In this document: piece by piece, positions 36,175-48,800 of the stretch
Position numbering within the stretch: position 1 is the stretch's first letter
Layout: each line of letters opens with the position of its first letter
NCBI GenBank assembly: GCA_019426215.1
Contig: CM033403.1
Location: 6,408,012 to 6,472,011 of the forward strand
Direction of reading: 5' to 3'
Length of the DNA stretch: 64,000 nucleotides
Source of the DNA: Buddleja alternifolia
Lineage: Eukaryota; Streptophyta; Magnoliopsida; Lamiales; Scrophulariaceae
Notes under the pieces: generated by a model
Databases searched by the model: none
Seen by the model: only the letters and a program-made list of their open reading frames with translations
Told to the model about the DNA's origin: nothing
Program-made: the position numbers and the translations under genes

Positions 36175-37101
36175 CATGGTTATGAAACCCGGACCGGACC
36201 GGCCGGTCGAACCGGTTAAAATCGGAACCGGTCACTAGTCCGGTCCGGTTATGCGAAAAAATCGTTCACAGCCCAAAACCGGTCAAAACCGGTCAAACTC
36301 GTTCAAACCGGCGGTTCAACCGGTGAACCGGAAAAACCATTCCTAAATCTACTGAACCGGGCGGTTCTGACAAAAAAAAAATTAACTCAAATCTGAAATA
36401 TTTTTCAACCCAAATCTGAAATTAGCCCAAATTAGCCCCAAATCTGAAATGAAGAAGAAGAAAGAAGAAGGAGAAGAAGACCGCGGTTTGACTGTTGAAA
36501 TTAGCCCCAAATCTGAAATGTGTGCCGCATGTGTGTATCTGTGTGTGTGTGTGTGTGTGTATCTGTGTGCCGTGTGTGCTGTGTGTATCTGTGTGTGCTG
36601 TGTGTATCTGTGTGCCCCGTGTGTGCTGTGTGTATATATGTATCTGTGTGTGTGTGTGTGTGCCGTGTGTGTGACAGTGTGTGCTGTTAAAGTGGTAAAG
36701 TAGAGTTGAGACTTGAGAGATAGATTTGTAGAGAGAGAAAATTTGTATATTAAATGAAGAAAATAAGGAGAGTTTGGCTTATAAAGCAAGCTCAAGAGTT
36801 ATTTGCATAAATGTCCCTGAAGAATTCTGGTCAATCATAAATTGATCCAGGCCTAAAAATATGGGCCGGAAATATAGTGGGCTAATGGGCTGGATATAAG
36901 CTACAATTAAATTTAAAAATATAAAAAATACATATTTTTTTTATATTTTCATATTTTATATATTTAATAGTATATTAATTATTATTTATTACGTAATTAT
37001 GACGTCACGGGTTCGACCGCGGTTAACCCAACGGTTGAACCGGTGACCCGTGACCCGGTCATTTTTCCGGTTCGACGTCCTGTCCAATTTTCAGAACATT
37101 G
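36175..37101. mobile_element. hAT-type MITE with 8-bp TSD
   Basis: The element is flanked by ACCACAAC at 36167-36174 and 37102-37109, an exact 8-bp TSD typical of hAT transposons. Its ends are short inverted repeats, CATGGTTATGAAA at the left and, reverse-complemented, CAATGTTCTGAAA at the right. Both subterminal regions are dense in CCGGTT and AACCGG words (36190-36365 and 37015-37075), as in many hAT-type elements where such words bind transposase. At 927 bp and without a transposase it is non-autonomous. The middle contains a GAA-rich stretch and an impure GT microsatellite (36520-36690), which create spurious ORFs on both strands. Confidence 0.82.
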
Positions 37102-37312
37102 ACCACAACGCAAAGCGGATATTAAATTAATGTTAAAGTTGAGGTCTTCGCAATCTTTTAGAAATCATTTATATTTTGCCTTTTTTCCCATCTGAGACAG
37201 CAAGTCGGGTTCCACAGTCTTAATTAAAGCTATTCAAAGTTTCATTTAATAAATTTCAATTATACCTACAATTTTTCAAGCTTTCTATAGAATTGACACT
37301 AAAATTATGGAT

Positions 37313-37605
37313 AGGGAGAATTGCAATATTAATCCCGTAAGATATGGATCTTACAGAATTAGTCCCAAGTTATACGGGATATAAAAAATAACTTCATACA
37401 ATAAAAGAGTAGCAATTTTGGTCCTGACTAACACGAGTGTGGTAAGCATGAACATGCCGTATCAATTTCCTATCAAATTTTTGACGAACGAGACAAAAAT
37501 TACAACTGGTTTCAAATCGTGGGACTAATTTTGCGAGCCTATAAAGCTTGAAACGGATTTTGTAATGATTCATATTCTACAGGGCCAATATTTGCAATTC
37601 TACCT
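37313..37605. mobile_element. Small inverted-repeat MITE-like element
   Basis: The left end AGGGAGAATTGCAATATTAA and the right end, reverse-complemented (AGGTAGAATTGCAAATATTG), are imperfect inverted repeats of about 35 bp including CCCGTAAGATATGG against CCCTGTAGAATATG. Length 293 bp. I could not find a convincing TSD. A truncated relative abuts the gypsy LTR at 6360-6421. Confidence 0.65.
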
Positions 37606-38034
37606 GTTATATGATTTCCTTAAACAACAATCATTTTGAATAACCCTGCACAGTTCCCATCTAAAAGCATTGAGCTCAGAGAAAAGCAAGCAGAGACTCA
37701 GCACAAATGTTCATTCCATTACAAGGTTCTCTACATGGATTAAAACTATATACCTCAAGTAGTTATCTCATAATACACGATGGTCGAAAGTATAAACCTC
37801 CGACCCATCAATAATTCCTTATGCGACTCATTGCCACATTCATCAATTTACAACTTCGTTGCTACTTAAATAACACTATAATCTCATCTAACCGAACTTT
37901 TGGCCCAACCGAGACCTAAGTTTCATTAGCCAAAAGTAATCACCAAAGGTATTAGCATCATAAAATGCAATTGGCTTATCTGGGGAGAGGAGAAATCTTT
38001 GAGCCATAACAGGTATTTGTTGCAGATCCCACAA
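37606..38034. other. 3' flank of the bHLH gene
   Basis: Presumably this holds the 3' UTR of the minus-strand bHLH gene. I see no canonical AATAAA close to the stop on the minus strand, so the transcript end is not placed. Confidence 0.4.
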
Positions 38035-40558
38035 TCAACAATGTGTTACTACAGAAACTTCATCTGAATTCGACCTTCTAGAATTGTTGGGAATGGTTTT
38101 AATGGGAGCCCAAATATCCGCACCGTTGCTACTTACAACTCCATCTGTGAATGAAATTGGCACGAGACACAGCCCTTTGGCTTTGAGGTTGTATGGTTCC
38201 TCATCCTGGAATTTTATTTTAAGAAACAAACAATGAAAACTTCACATTTCATGTCGCACAATATCCTCGATAAAGCAGCAAAAAGTTACATATTGGCATC
38301 CATTATCGATCTTTTACTGCACATCTTAAACCCATGGAATTCTTGGTGATATTCCAACGAGACAGATGGTGAAAGAACGGTCTAGAGAGAGAGAATGAGA
38401 TATATGACTTCTCTGTGATATCCGGGAAGACACATCTTATTTAAAAATGTAGTTCTTTGTCACAATTGAAATAGTTTGGTCCAATCCAAATACGGATGTC
38501 AATTGCGTCAAAAGTCCTAGATCCGATCCAATTTCCAACATATAATTTTGCCCAATATAATTTACGCTAATACGCTTCTAGTCCTGTTTTACATGACTTT
38601 GATTTTAGCCCCTATGTTCAAATTATATGCACATAATCCTTCTTTTCCCGCCGGGCGTTTAGTTTTTTATTGAAAAATTCACATGACCGTTAACTCCAAG
38701 CTGTGAAGTTATGGCCACATGAATCACGCCGCACATGCAAATGGCCCGTGAAAAAGAAAAGATCAAGTGTGACAAAATTTGAAACATGGGATCAATATCA
38801 AATCCCGTAAGGCACATGTCCAAAAGTGAAATTGCCCTCTCTTATGGGACCAATAAAGTAGATTTTGGCCTACATATTGTGACAACATTCAATTGTTATC
38901 ACTAATAGAACAGCAGAGATAAGGCGAAGAATTCATTAGAAAACAATTGACATAACTCTTTTGAGTCATTAACTTATCGTATGAAGAATAGATCTAAACA
39001 GGTATAACTTGTATTATGGGGTTCTGAAAATGGTTTTAACAACGGAAGAGCCCTGAAATTAGACCTAAAGAGAGGTCTATTTGAACAACACTTAGAAAGG
39101 ATAACTGATTTAATGCATACCTGTGTTTCTGTCGGTGCACTATATAGGTACGGAGCACTCAATACCTGAAAGGCACAACAAAATAAGAACAATAAGTTCA
39201 GAATATTCAAAGATTTGTAAACTTGTATTAAGCTAGAATATAAGATACTCTGATATTGTTGCTAGAATAAGAAAGAAGAGTTCAAAGACATTAAAATATT
39301 AGAAATTATTTTAGGATCTCCAAGCCAAACAACAATGAAGTCGGAGATATCCATACCTTGACCTGTTCGTGAAGGAAATTTATGTACTCCATTGCCTCCA
39401 GAAGAACCGAAGCTGTATCCGACTGTAGTGAAGATAAAAACGTTAGCCATGAAAATGCCTACTAAAAAAATAGGTAAATTGAGTTCTCTTGAATTTTTAA
39501 GTAAAAAAAAAAAAAAACTTTTAAAATTTGCAGATAAAGCCCAAACCTAATTACATTCTGATATGCTAATGGATTAGCAAGGACAAAACTTTCCAGCTTG
39601 TATCCAAGAGAGATCATATAGTAAACTGAGAATTTCTTTAATATTTTCTGGTGATTATGAATCAAATGTATTTTTTAATTTAAGTATGTACCTTTCCAAA
39701 TGGTGAGACGAGCTGTTGAAGAGCAGAAATTCGTTCACTAAACTTCTCTTTCTTTTCCTGTTCCCGAAAGAAAAAATTTACACACCACGCTAAGTTGTGG
39801 TAAAACATGCATAACATTCATATCAAACACTAAGATTCAAACAAGGGGAGAAGTATAATTTTCCATACGACTGAAGGAGCAATCGTGAAGCCTTGAAGGG
39901 CAGAAGTGGTCAAAGGCAATTAGGAAAAGCATGTCGTTAATAATGAACAACTCTGAACGTCTCAATTTCACCCTCCTCCCTCTTCCCCTCCCAAGCTTCT
40001 TAAAAATTTATCAACTTTGGTTAAACATGAAACAATTATTCACTTAATATTCATATAAATTACATACATTTAGGTTTAACTCCAAAATTTAATTATTTAA
40101 AGTTGCTAGAACGTAAAAATAATCGTAGTAGATTGATACTAAATGTGACTTCTTATATCTATTTATTCAACATTCTAAAGTAATATATTTTCTATGGTCG
40201 AAGAAATGTCAATCAAATATTCTATTTGGTGACTGAAAGTATTCTTTCTTCTTGTGTCATTACATTTGTTGTTAGGGGCATATTGAGTAGAAATGTGTAA
40301 GAAATTAGTAATATAAGTATTTTAAATAATTGGATGCTGTCACGGGGTAAAGTGATACCAAAAAGATAGAGGGTCAACTCCCTTGATTGGAAAAAAAAAA
40401 ACAAGGTTTCCGGAAAATATCATAAATTCATAAAGCTACGTTGATCATAAATGACTGACCTTGGATGAGAGTGGTACATCAGTCTTTAGTCGTTTCGACA
40501 TCAAATTCATAAAGCTACTTTGATCAGCAGAGATGGGGTTTCTTTTGTGCTGCATCAT
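38035..40558 (-). CDS. bHLH153-like: Atypical bHLH transcription factor, bHLH153-like, five coding exons
   Basis: Coding exons on the minus strand, all joined in phase 0: 40460-40558 (33 codons, start MMQHKRNPISADQSSFMN), 39692-39757 (22), 39357-39422 (22), 39121-39165 (15) and 38035-38205 (56 plus stop), giving 148 aa. Each junction has GT donor and AG acceptor. Exons 2-3 encode helix 1, loop and helix 2 (FSERISALQQLVSPFGK, then SDTASVLLEAMEYINFLHEQ); exon 4 VLSAPYLYSAPTETQ; exon 5 GLCLVPISFTDGVVSSNGAD and IWAPIKTIP. This set, including the C-terminal GLCLVP and NGADIWAP words, is what I know of the bHLH153/bHLH68-type plant family. The basic region (SSKEKKEK) lacks the E-box-contacting glutamate, so it probably acts as a dimerising, weakly or non-DNA-binding nuclear protein. 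Only convincing host gene here. Confidence 0.85.
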
Positions 40559-41673
40559 CTTCTATTCTACCAACAAAAACACAGAATCTCTTAGTTAGGC
40601 ATAAAACATCATTAAATTTAATAGGAATACCAAATTAGAAAAAGTCTCATATAAGAGACAATTAACTTAATGGTAAAGGCTCAGAAACAAACAAGATTAC
40701 ATTACATAATAATATAAGCCGTCATCTACTTATTCAGATAAAATGAGGCACAATACATGCTAGCATATATTCTTAGCGAGTTCAGAAAGCAATATGTATG
40801 GTAAACTTACACACATGAATAGTTGTGATTTCCGGGGAATTACAAGTCCAGAGAGTTCCTCAAAACGACTCCATTTTAAAATTTATATTGTTTTCTATTT
40901 ATTATTCACGTTTTATTTCGAAAGGGTATCCGTATATAAATCAATCACTAAACCACAATCTAAGCAAGAATTTATATTCTTGTTGGCTAAGAAACAGCAT
41001 GCATATTGAAAAAACAAAGTAGCTAACAACAATCTAACCACCAAAATGGTTCCAACTTATTCTCCATAATCTAGTGTGAGAATAACATGATTGAAAATTG
41101 TCAATTGTTGTGGGCCCAAATTGCAAATTAATAATTGTCATGAAGCATGAATGTTCTCGTTTGCGTCTGCAATCTTCCTATTGTTTTGAATATTTAATTC
41201 GGTACATACTTTTTTAAAGTATATACACAATGTCATAATCTTTGCTTATTAAGATAACCATGCACATTAACCATATAAAGATATATTTTTGCAACACATA
41301 ACCATATAAAAGTATTACGGCACATACTCAAAGCTACATGTTAAAACTACCAAGTAATTTAGTTTACAGGAAACCATCAATCCATTGATAATCACAAGTT
41401 TATGCATATAAAGATACTACCAAAAAAAGACAAGAGTATGAGTCTCTTATAATAATCAACTCGGGTTTGTAGACAATATTCCCTTCCTGTTGAAGTAAAA
41501 ACAAAAAAATACTACCAAAAAAACCACTAAACGAAAACAGAGCAAAACTAGTTAATTTTTCAAACAAACAAAATCCACATATTAATGAATGAAATAAACA
41601 TCAAACTTTTCATACCCACATTAAAACTTCAATGAAGATATTGAGAGATGAAAGGAAAGGTAAAAGGACTCAC

Positions 41674-41826
41674 CCTCAGTGCATATTCCGCCGCAGAATT
41701 AATCACAAATACCTCAAATTTAAAACTCAATTTTCAAAACCCATTTCAAAAATCCAAAATTTGCAATAAAAATCTCAACTTTTCTAACCCTACTTCAAGA
41801 TTTCCATAAAATGGCGATCCAAAGCC
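41674..41826 (-). other. Probable non-coding 5' exon of the bHLH gene with three upstream ORFs
   Basis: On the minus strand a donor site G|GTGAGTCC ends this exon at 41674. The intron would run to an acceptor just upstream of the start codon at 40558 (TTGGTAG or GAATAG). The exon holds three tiny upstream ORFs: 41790-41807 (5 codons), 41727-41744 (5 codons) and 41676-41684 (2 codons). Such uORFs often lower translation of the main ORF. The start of the exon is inferred from the TATA-like sequence. Confidence 0.55.
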
Positions 41827-41852
41827 CTCCCCTTCTTTTACTTCTATGTCTC

Positions 41853-41862
41853 TATATTTATG
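41853..41862 (-). promoter_or_regulatory. TATA-like box of the bHLH gene
   Basis: On the minus strand CATAAATATAGAG lies about 30 bases before the inferred transcript start near 41826, in an otherwise C-poor context. The match is good but no other core-promoter evidence is available. Further upstream, 41975-42000 is an AT microsatellite. Confidence 0.45.
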
Positions 41863-42385
41863 GGTTAAAGGGATTGTGAATTTGTGCTAATATTGGCTAA
41901 ACAAGGGCTAGGAAGCAAAACCGAAAAGACTCTACCTTTACTCTTCTTTCTGCATCTATATTTATGTGCGTATATCTATACATATATATATATATATATG
42001 TGCTTTCACACACAGAACCAGACACACACAAAGAATCCAAAAAAGCAAAAAAAGAAAAAAATTGAGACACGGTTACAGTTTTATATATAACAAGTTGAGC
42101 CCGGAAATCGGGCTGAAAGCAATGGAAATAGCAGAGAATAAAATTGATTGAATTATGTTATTTGTAAAGAGTGATGGTGTGTGAAAGGAGAGTGGGGGGA
42201 GGGGTGTGTTTTCAAAAGTCTATATTTTATAGTTATATTTGTGAAGTTGTGTGATGATGATTTTTGAAAGCAGAGTTAAAGTGGAAAAAAACAGAAAAGG
42301 AAAATAAATATGGTTTATTTGACAGCTAATATACAGCCATGAGAGAGAGAGAGAGAGGGAGCAGTTAGATTAAACTCTAGCTGAT

Positions 42386-42560
42386 GTCATTTTTTACTTT
42401 TGACTATTATGAAAATGACTTTTGCTGATGATGTTATGATGTGAATAATACTAGCAAAAGTATATATATATATATATAGGTCATTTTTTACTTTTGAATT
42501 ATGAAATGACTGTTGCTGATGATGTTATGATGTGAATAATACTAGCAAAAGTGTGTGTAT
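42386..42560. repeat. Tandem duplication of about 94 bp upstream of the bHLH gene
   Basis: 42386-42479 and 42480-42560 both read GTCATTTTTTACTTTTGA, then GCTGATGATGTTATGATGTG and ATACTAGCAAAAGT, followed by TA/TG microsatellite. Two copies, with a few small differences. Confidence 0.85.
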
Positions 42561-42645
42561 ATATATATTCCTATATATATACATACAAATACAATATTTG
42601 TGGTCTAGCTTCTCAGTATTCTCTTGGGAATCTTATGGTACCTTA

Positions 42646-43176
42646 GGGCCTAATTGGTTGGCATGCTCTACCTCAAAAATTATTTTTCCCAGTAAAAATC
42701 TCTAAATAATGTGGTTGGATGGCAGTTATCAAATTTTCTTTCAAAAATTTTTTTGTCTAATTTTTGAAAAAATTCTTCCAAGAAAAAGAGAAAAACTAAC
42801 TTTAAATTATTCATGATTTGACAGTTTCTCATCGACTAAAAAGGTTTTATCCGATTTTTCGCAACTCCAAATGAAAAATTAATCACATATTCTGCTGCAA
42901 AATAACACAAGATGTAAAATAAGATCCATTTTGCCTATTTTTTTATGTCTACACAGATGAATTTGACTAAAATTCGTATATGAAATATTATATCTAAACA
43001 CAAATTTTCACAACAAAAAACATATCACATCAACCATAATCATTACATGTTTTTCTCTAAAAAAAACTCATCCAAACACACTTTTAACACTACATTTTTT
43101 ATCTCTAAAAACAATTTTTCTCACTTTTGTTGTGGAAAAAAATTCTTCGAGATGGATATGCCATCCAATTAAGCCC
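42646..43176. mobile_element. PIF/Harbinger-type MITE (Tourist-like), TSD TTA
   Basis: The left end GGGCCTAATTGGTTGGCAT and the right end, reverse-complemented (GGGCTTAATTGGATGGCAT), are inverted repeats, flanked on both sides by TTA (42643-42645, 43177-43179). A 3-bp TTA target and a G-rich terminus are typical of PIF/Harbinger MITEs. 531 bp, AT-rich, no coding capacity. Confidence 0.82.
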
Positions 43177-43179
43177 TTA

Positions 43180-43667
43180 TTTCCAATTTTCTGTCAAGAA
43201 GGAGCAGTGGAAATTTTTATTTTTATTTTTTGGTTACAAGTGTAAAAATTTATACTAGATCAAGTTTAATAATTTAATGTTTATATTTTTTGCACAGTAA
43301 AATATATTTTGTATGATCTTCACACAAATTTGTATGACAAAAATAGACAGAATACACAGTTGAACTATCAAACTCAATATGGCATAGAACTACTTAGGAG
43401 TAGTCATTATTTTGAATTGATTCTCCACACATATTGATGGGTGATATTTGGGGCTCCCGAGACCAAAAATCCCAATTGATCTCCACCCACATGAGTAGAT
43501 ATACATGCGGATGGTCCACCATCACATATACATGTAATGATGGAGATCATCTTGCGGCCTAGGTAGCCCCCACATATGATTCCACATTCATAATCCACAT
43601 ATTAGTAAGTATATTATTTTTTCTGTAATAATTATTGATATTAATTTTGAAAATTGCTCTGCAATTG
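43180..43667. other. AT-rich non-coding sequence
   Basis: No gene recognised. It leads into the first unit of a tandem repeat that is split by the LINE. Confidence 0.4.
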
Positions 43668-43770
43668 CAATGTTTTTGTAAAAACTTTTATTTAAATTGC
43701 GGTTCAAAAATTAGGTCAAAATAGTACCATTTTATGCAACTTGGTGGAAATTTTGGTGTTAAAAATATCG
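43668..43770. repeat. Left unit of a 103-bp tandem duplication split by a LINE
   Basis: This unit (CAATGTTTTTG... to AAAAATATCG) is similar to 50056-50161 (CAATGTTTTTG... to AAAAATGCCG). Both contain AATTAGGTCAAAAT and GTACCATTTTATGC. Joined across the LINE they would be direct neighbours. Confidence 0.82.
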
Positions 43771-44357
43771 CAATGTATAACTATTTTTCAGAGCTCTCAT
43801 GTCTCTGTGAGTTTTCTCTCTCTGCATGAGAGTTGGGTTTTTTCTTCTTTTGTCTAGGGTTTTGTTGTCATTAACAAATCTGCTATCTTGTCTTGTTAAT
43901 TACGGTGGTCATCTAAGAGAGGAGTGATACATGAGTATTTCTGAATCCTCTTATGCTCACCGTTGCTTTGCTAGTGGGAGTTTTTGTACGTAACACATCG
44001 GTTACTGGATTCGAAGTTTGGGAAGAGTTTGGGAAGAGTTTTTGTTCATAACACATCTTTCTCGATCCTCTCCTCCCTATGTCTGTCTAAGATCTGGGTT
44101 TTTTACTTTCTTGCGTTCTTTTTTCTTTTTATTTACTGTTTTTGGCTAGGGTTTTAGCAAGCTGCTTGTTTCTCACGTTTGTCTATCTTTGTTTTGCAGC
44201 GTACGGGATCGAGACTTATTTCTTACCTTTTTGAAGCACTGGTTGGACGCCTTTCAATCTTGGTCCCTACTTTGTCGAAAATGATATTATGGAGGGAGAA
44301 ATTACTCTGATCGAAGTTAGAAAAATAGGAAATTGAAATATCGAAGGGGTTTGAAAA

Positions 44358-45487
44358 ATGGGATCTAATCCCTTTGACAGGGTAGTTGTTGGTCGTCTTC
44401 TCTCGGGAAATAGGTATAATTTCATAGCTTTCAAAGAGACCATGCTTAACGCTTTCAAACCTAGTAAACATGTTGATTTTGAAAAACTTGATAATGGTCG
44501 TTTCTTATTAAATTTTGAGCACCAATTTGATTTAAACATGTCATGGGTGGGGGTCCTTGGCGTTACGATAATGATCTCCTTGTTTTAAAACTTCTCCAAG
44601 AGAATGATGATCCTCTTTCTGTTCCTCTTATGTGGGTCAAATTTTACGTTCTAGCTAGGGGCTCTCGCTTAGCAAGATGAACGAGGACATGGCATCCTTT
44701 ACTGGTAATTCTCTTGGATCTTATAGTTCTGTAGACCTCGCTAGAAATGGTGACTCTGGGGGGTCAACCGTTCGTATAAGAGTAACTCTTGATGTCACTA
44801 AACCCCTCCATCGTCTATCGAGTTTTAAAGTTAGCTCAAATATTTCAAGATAAACTACTCTTATGAGCGTCTTCCCAATTTTTGCTACATATGTGGTGTC
44901 ATGGGTCATGTTTTTAATTTCTGTGAGTCCCCGAACAAGGCTGATTTTAAAGATAAAAAAAAGAGCTCCCTTTCGGCCCTTTCCTGCCTGCCCAATCTAA
45001 AATGAATTTTTCCTATCGTTCTTCTAAAAGGGGTTTGGACGCTTTCTCACCACATCACTTGAGCCCTTCTCGCAGCTCCCAAGTGGCGAGTTGGCGTAAA
45101 CAACGCGATCATCTTAAATCTCACTCTTCCCCTCCTCGTAGGAGTCATGATCACCGTTTTAGGTTTTTTAAAAATTCAAAGGAGAGAAGTCTAGCTGCTT
45201 TGCCAGAAAAATCTTGTTCTGGCACTCAACCGAGTACGGGGCGAGATGAAAGGATTTCGTCTCCTACCGCGACTGCCATGGTTTGGGACAAGGAAAACAC
45301 TTCAGATGTTTCTCCACCGAATGAACAAAATGCAGTTACAGTGGGCAGGATTGTCCCTATGATTGTATCCCCATCTCGTGTGGTTAATCAACCAGATGTG
45401 GATACTATACTTTCTTCTCCAAGGTCTAGTCCGATTCAAGCTTATACTATCGAATCTCCCTCTGGGAAACTCAAGCAATCCAGGTAG
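44358..45487 (+). pseudogene. LINE ORF1 remnant (DUF4283, zinc knuckle)
   Basis: 44358-44588 encodes a DUF4283 start (MGSNPFDRVVVGRLLSGNRY, then GRFLLNFEH). After a frameshift near 44550 the reading continues through YDNDLLVLKLLQENDDPLS. Near 44870-44935 the frame LPNFCYICGVMGHVFNFCE gives a CX2CX4HX4C zinc knuckle. An open C-terminal part, 45002-45487, is serine/arginine-rich and basic. Plant L1 ORF1 proteins bind element RNA. Several frameshifts break it. Confidence 0.78.
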
Positions 45488-45816
45488 TAATCCAATCGCC
45501 TCATCCCCTCACCTCACAGCGGCGCTTATTCCATGAGCAAGATAGGGACGATTGTCAAAATATTGAGTTGAATAATCCCCGTCCATCCCCAATTCTTATT
45601 AACATCCTTCTCCAATTTGCGGTATCTCCTGCTCCTTCGATGTCAAAAAATTTGAGTAAAGGGAAGAAACGTGTTATCAAAAAAACCACTCCTCGTACTT
45701 TGAAAAGAAAGATTCTAGATATTTTCCCGGTCCCCATGGAAGCTATCGAACCAATCCCAAAGCATCATAATCTTTGTATCTTAGAAGTCACAGAGAATCA
45801 GGCGGGGCTGCTCCCA

Positions 45817-48800
45817 ATGAATCTTTTGAGTTGGAATTGCCAGAGGTTGGGTGGATCCCTTGTAGTTCAAGAGCTAACGGATCTTATCCATTTTCACTGC
45901 TCGTCTATTGTTTTCCTTTCTGAAACTAAGTTCAATGCCGCTTCTTTTGATTTTCTTAAGTCTATATTAGGGTATTTTGGTGTCTGTGTTGAGTCTCGGG
46001 GTTCCTCGGGGGGGGGGGGGGGGGGGAGGCTGGGTCTCATGTGTGTAAAACACTTTGATATTGTTCTTCAGTCTTTTTCTCATTTCCATATTGATGTGTC
46101 GGTTTTTTCGTCGCCTGAGTCGTCTGCTTGGCATTTTATGGGCTTCTGTAGTAACCTTACAACTTCTTTACGTAAGGAGATTTGGCGGGTCCTTCATAAA
46201 TTAGCTGAGGGTCATTTCTCTACCTAGCTTATTTGTGGAGATTTCAATGAAATGTTATCTCCGGATGAACAAGATAGTCAACATGATCGTCCCCTTTGTC
46301 AAATGCGTGATTTTGGGGAAGCTCTTTTTGATTTGGGCCTGCATGATCTAGGTTTTTCCGGTGAAAAATTCATCTGGTCTAATAATCACAAGTTAACTGA
46401 TACGATTCGGGCCTACCTTCATCGTGGGGTGGCTAACATTAATTGGTGTGAGTTGTTCCCGGATGCTTCTATTACTCCTATAGATGTCATCCATTATGAT
46501 CACAGCCCAGTCCTGCTCCATATGTCTTCTGCTTCGGTCTCTCATTCCCCTAAGAAAAGAAATTGTTTTCGTTTTGAATCTGTTTGGTTAAGGAGGTCTG
46601 AAAGTGAACAAGTGATTAAAGATGCGTGGGATCCATGTCTTGATTCTTTTAAGGGTAATTCGGTCAGGCTTAATCTTAACTCGTGTCGGATAGGTCTTAT
46701 AAATTGGAATAAAAACTCTCTGAATGAAACTAAAAAATGATTAAAAGAGCTTGAAAATCTTATAGTTGAACTAAGGTCTAGTAAAATCATTTCTCCTTCA
46801 AAACAAGCAAAATCCACTGCCCGAAACGAGCTCGAAGAGCTTTGCTCGTGTGAGGAAACTGCTTGAAAACAGTGCAGCTATGCATTATGGATATGAGATG
46901 GTGATAGTAACACGAATTTCTTTCATGCTCAGGCCTCTGATTGGTTAAAAAGAAATTCTATTAATCGTATTAAGGATGGGAAGGGTAATTGGTGTGCTAA
47001 AGAAGATGATATTCATAGGGTTATATCTGATTACTTCTAGCATATTTTCTTTTCCATTAATCCGTCTTCGGCAGTGTTGGAAGAAGTATTGGAATCCGTC
47101 TAGCCGCGTATTACTGACATAATGAATAAAATTCTCTGCTATCTGTACACGGCATTGGAAGTTGGTACTGCCTTGAAACAAATTCATCCTCTCAAAGCTC
47201 CAGAGCCTGACGATATGTCCCCTATCTTTTTCCAACATTTCTGGCATGTGATGGGTAATGATATTTCTGCTTATGTTCTTGATGCCCTAAATAATCACTC
47301 TTTCCTCCCTGGTTTAATTTCACTCATATAGTTCTTATTCCAAAAGTTGATAATCCGGAAACTGTTTCTCAATTCTGTCCCATAAGTCTATGCAATGTGG
47401 TTTATAAACTTATCTCTAAATGTGTTGCTAATAGACTTAAACCAATGCTCAATGATATTATTTCTGAATTCCAATCCGCTTTATTTCTGACAATATCCTT
47501 ATAGCATATGAACTTAATCTCTTCCTTAAGACTAAGGATTCAGATTCGGATGGGTTTGCTGAACTTAAACTCGACATGAGCAAGGCATATGATCGAGTTG
47601 AGTGGATTTTTCTTGAGGTTCGGATGGGTTTGCTGCACTTAGACTTGGTCAGGTTTGGTTTTGATAAGAGTGTAGTGGATTTAATTATGATGTGCGTGCG
47701 TTCTGTCACATATTCCTTCATTCTCACTAGTACTCAATTTGGCTTTTTTTTTCTCCACAGAGGGGAATCCATTAGGGTGACCCTCTGTCACCTTATTTGT
47801 TTCTTTTATGTGCAAAAGTCTTTAGCTGTCTAATTCAGGCTGAGGTGAATAAGGGAGAATCAAATGGGATTAGTACTTATCGTGGGACTCTGATTGTTTC
47901 TCATTTGCTTTTCGCAGATGACACTTTGATTATTGCCCAAGCAGATGGTCAATCCATGAGGGTCATCCGAGAGATTCTTCATAAATATGCTATGGCGTCG
48001 GGTCAGGAGATCAACTTGCAAAAGTCTTCCGTGGTGTGTAGTAAGAGTGTATCATGTGAAACGGCGAGGGGTCTAGCCACGGTTTTAGGGGTGAATTTGA
48101 CGGATAAGCATGAGAAATACTTAGGCCTTCCCGCAGTGGTGGGTCATTTGCGTAAAGAGGTTTTTGCTTCAATTCGTAATAGGATTCATGGAAGGATTAG
48201 GGGGTGGAGCTCAAAGTTTCTTTCGCAAGCGGGGAAGGAAGTGCTATTGAAAGCCGTGATTGAAGCAATTCCCACCTACGCGATGGGGGTTTTCCGCCTT
48301 CCGAATTATCTTCTTAATGAGATTGAATCTACTATGGCACAATTCTGGTGGAATAATAAAGATAGTAAGAAGATCCATTGGCTCGCATGGCAAAAACTAT
48401 ATCAGAAAAAGAATGATGGTGGTATGGGATTTCGAGAACTAAAGGCATTTAACCTCACGATGTTAGCTAAGCAAGGATGGAGGCTCATCCAAAATCCTAA
48501 TAATCTGTTGAGTAGGTTACTAAAGGCTCGATATTTTTTTAATGATGATTTCTTGTCTGCAAAGTTGGGTTCTAAACCGTCTTATACGTGGAGGAGTATC
48601 ATCGAAGCTCAAAATGTAGTTAGACATGGTTTTAGATGGAGAGTGGGTAATGGTGAACTGATCTCCATTTGGACTGATCCTTGGCTGCCCCGAACCAAGG
48701 ACTTTCAGCCCATTATTAGAGATCAGCTTATCCCGCCGGATACTAAAGTTAGTTACCTTATCAATCAAAACGTGGGATGGTTGGATTTAGAACTCATTGA

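Noticed and set aside
36382..36795. ORFs on both strands through the GT/AC-rich tract
   Set aside because: They arise from a microsatellite without stops inside the hAT MITE; no domain or codon signal.
37606..38034. Additional coding exon downstream of the bHLH stop
   Set aside because: The frame closes at 38035 after the conserved C-terminus; nothing recognisable follows.
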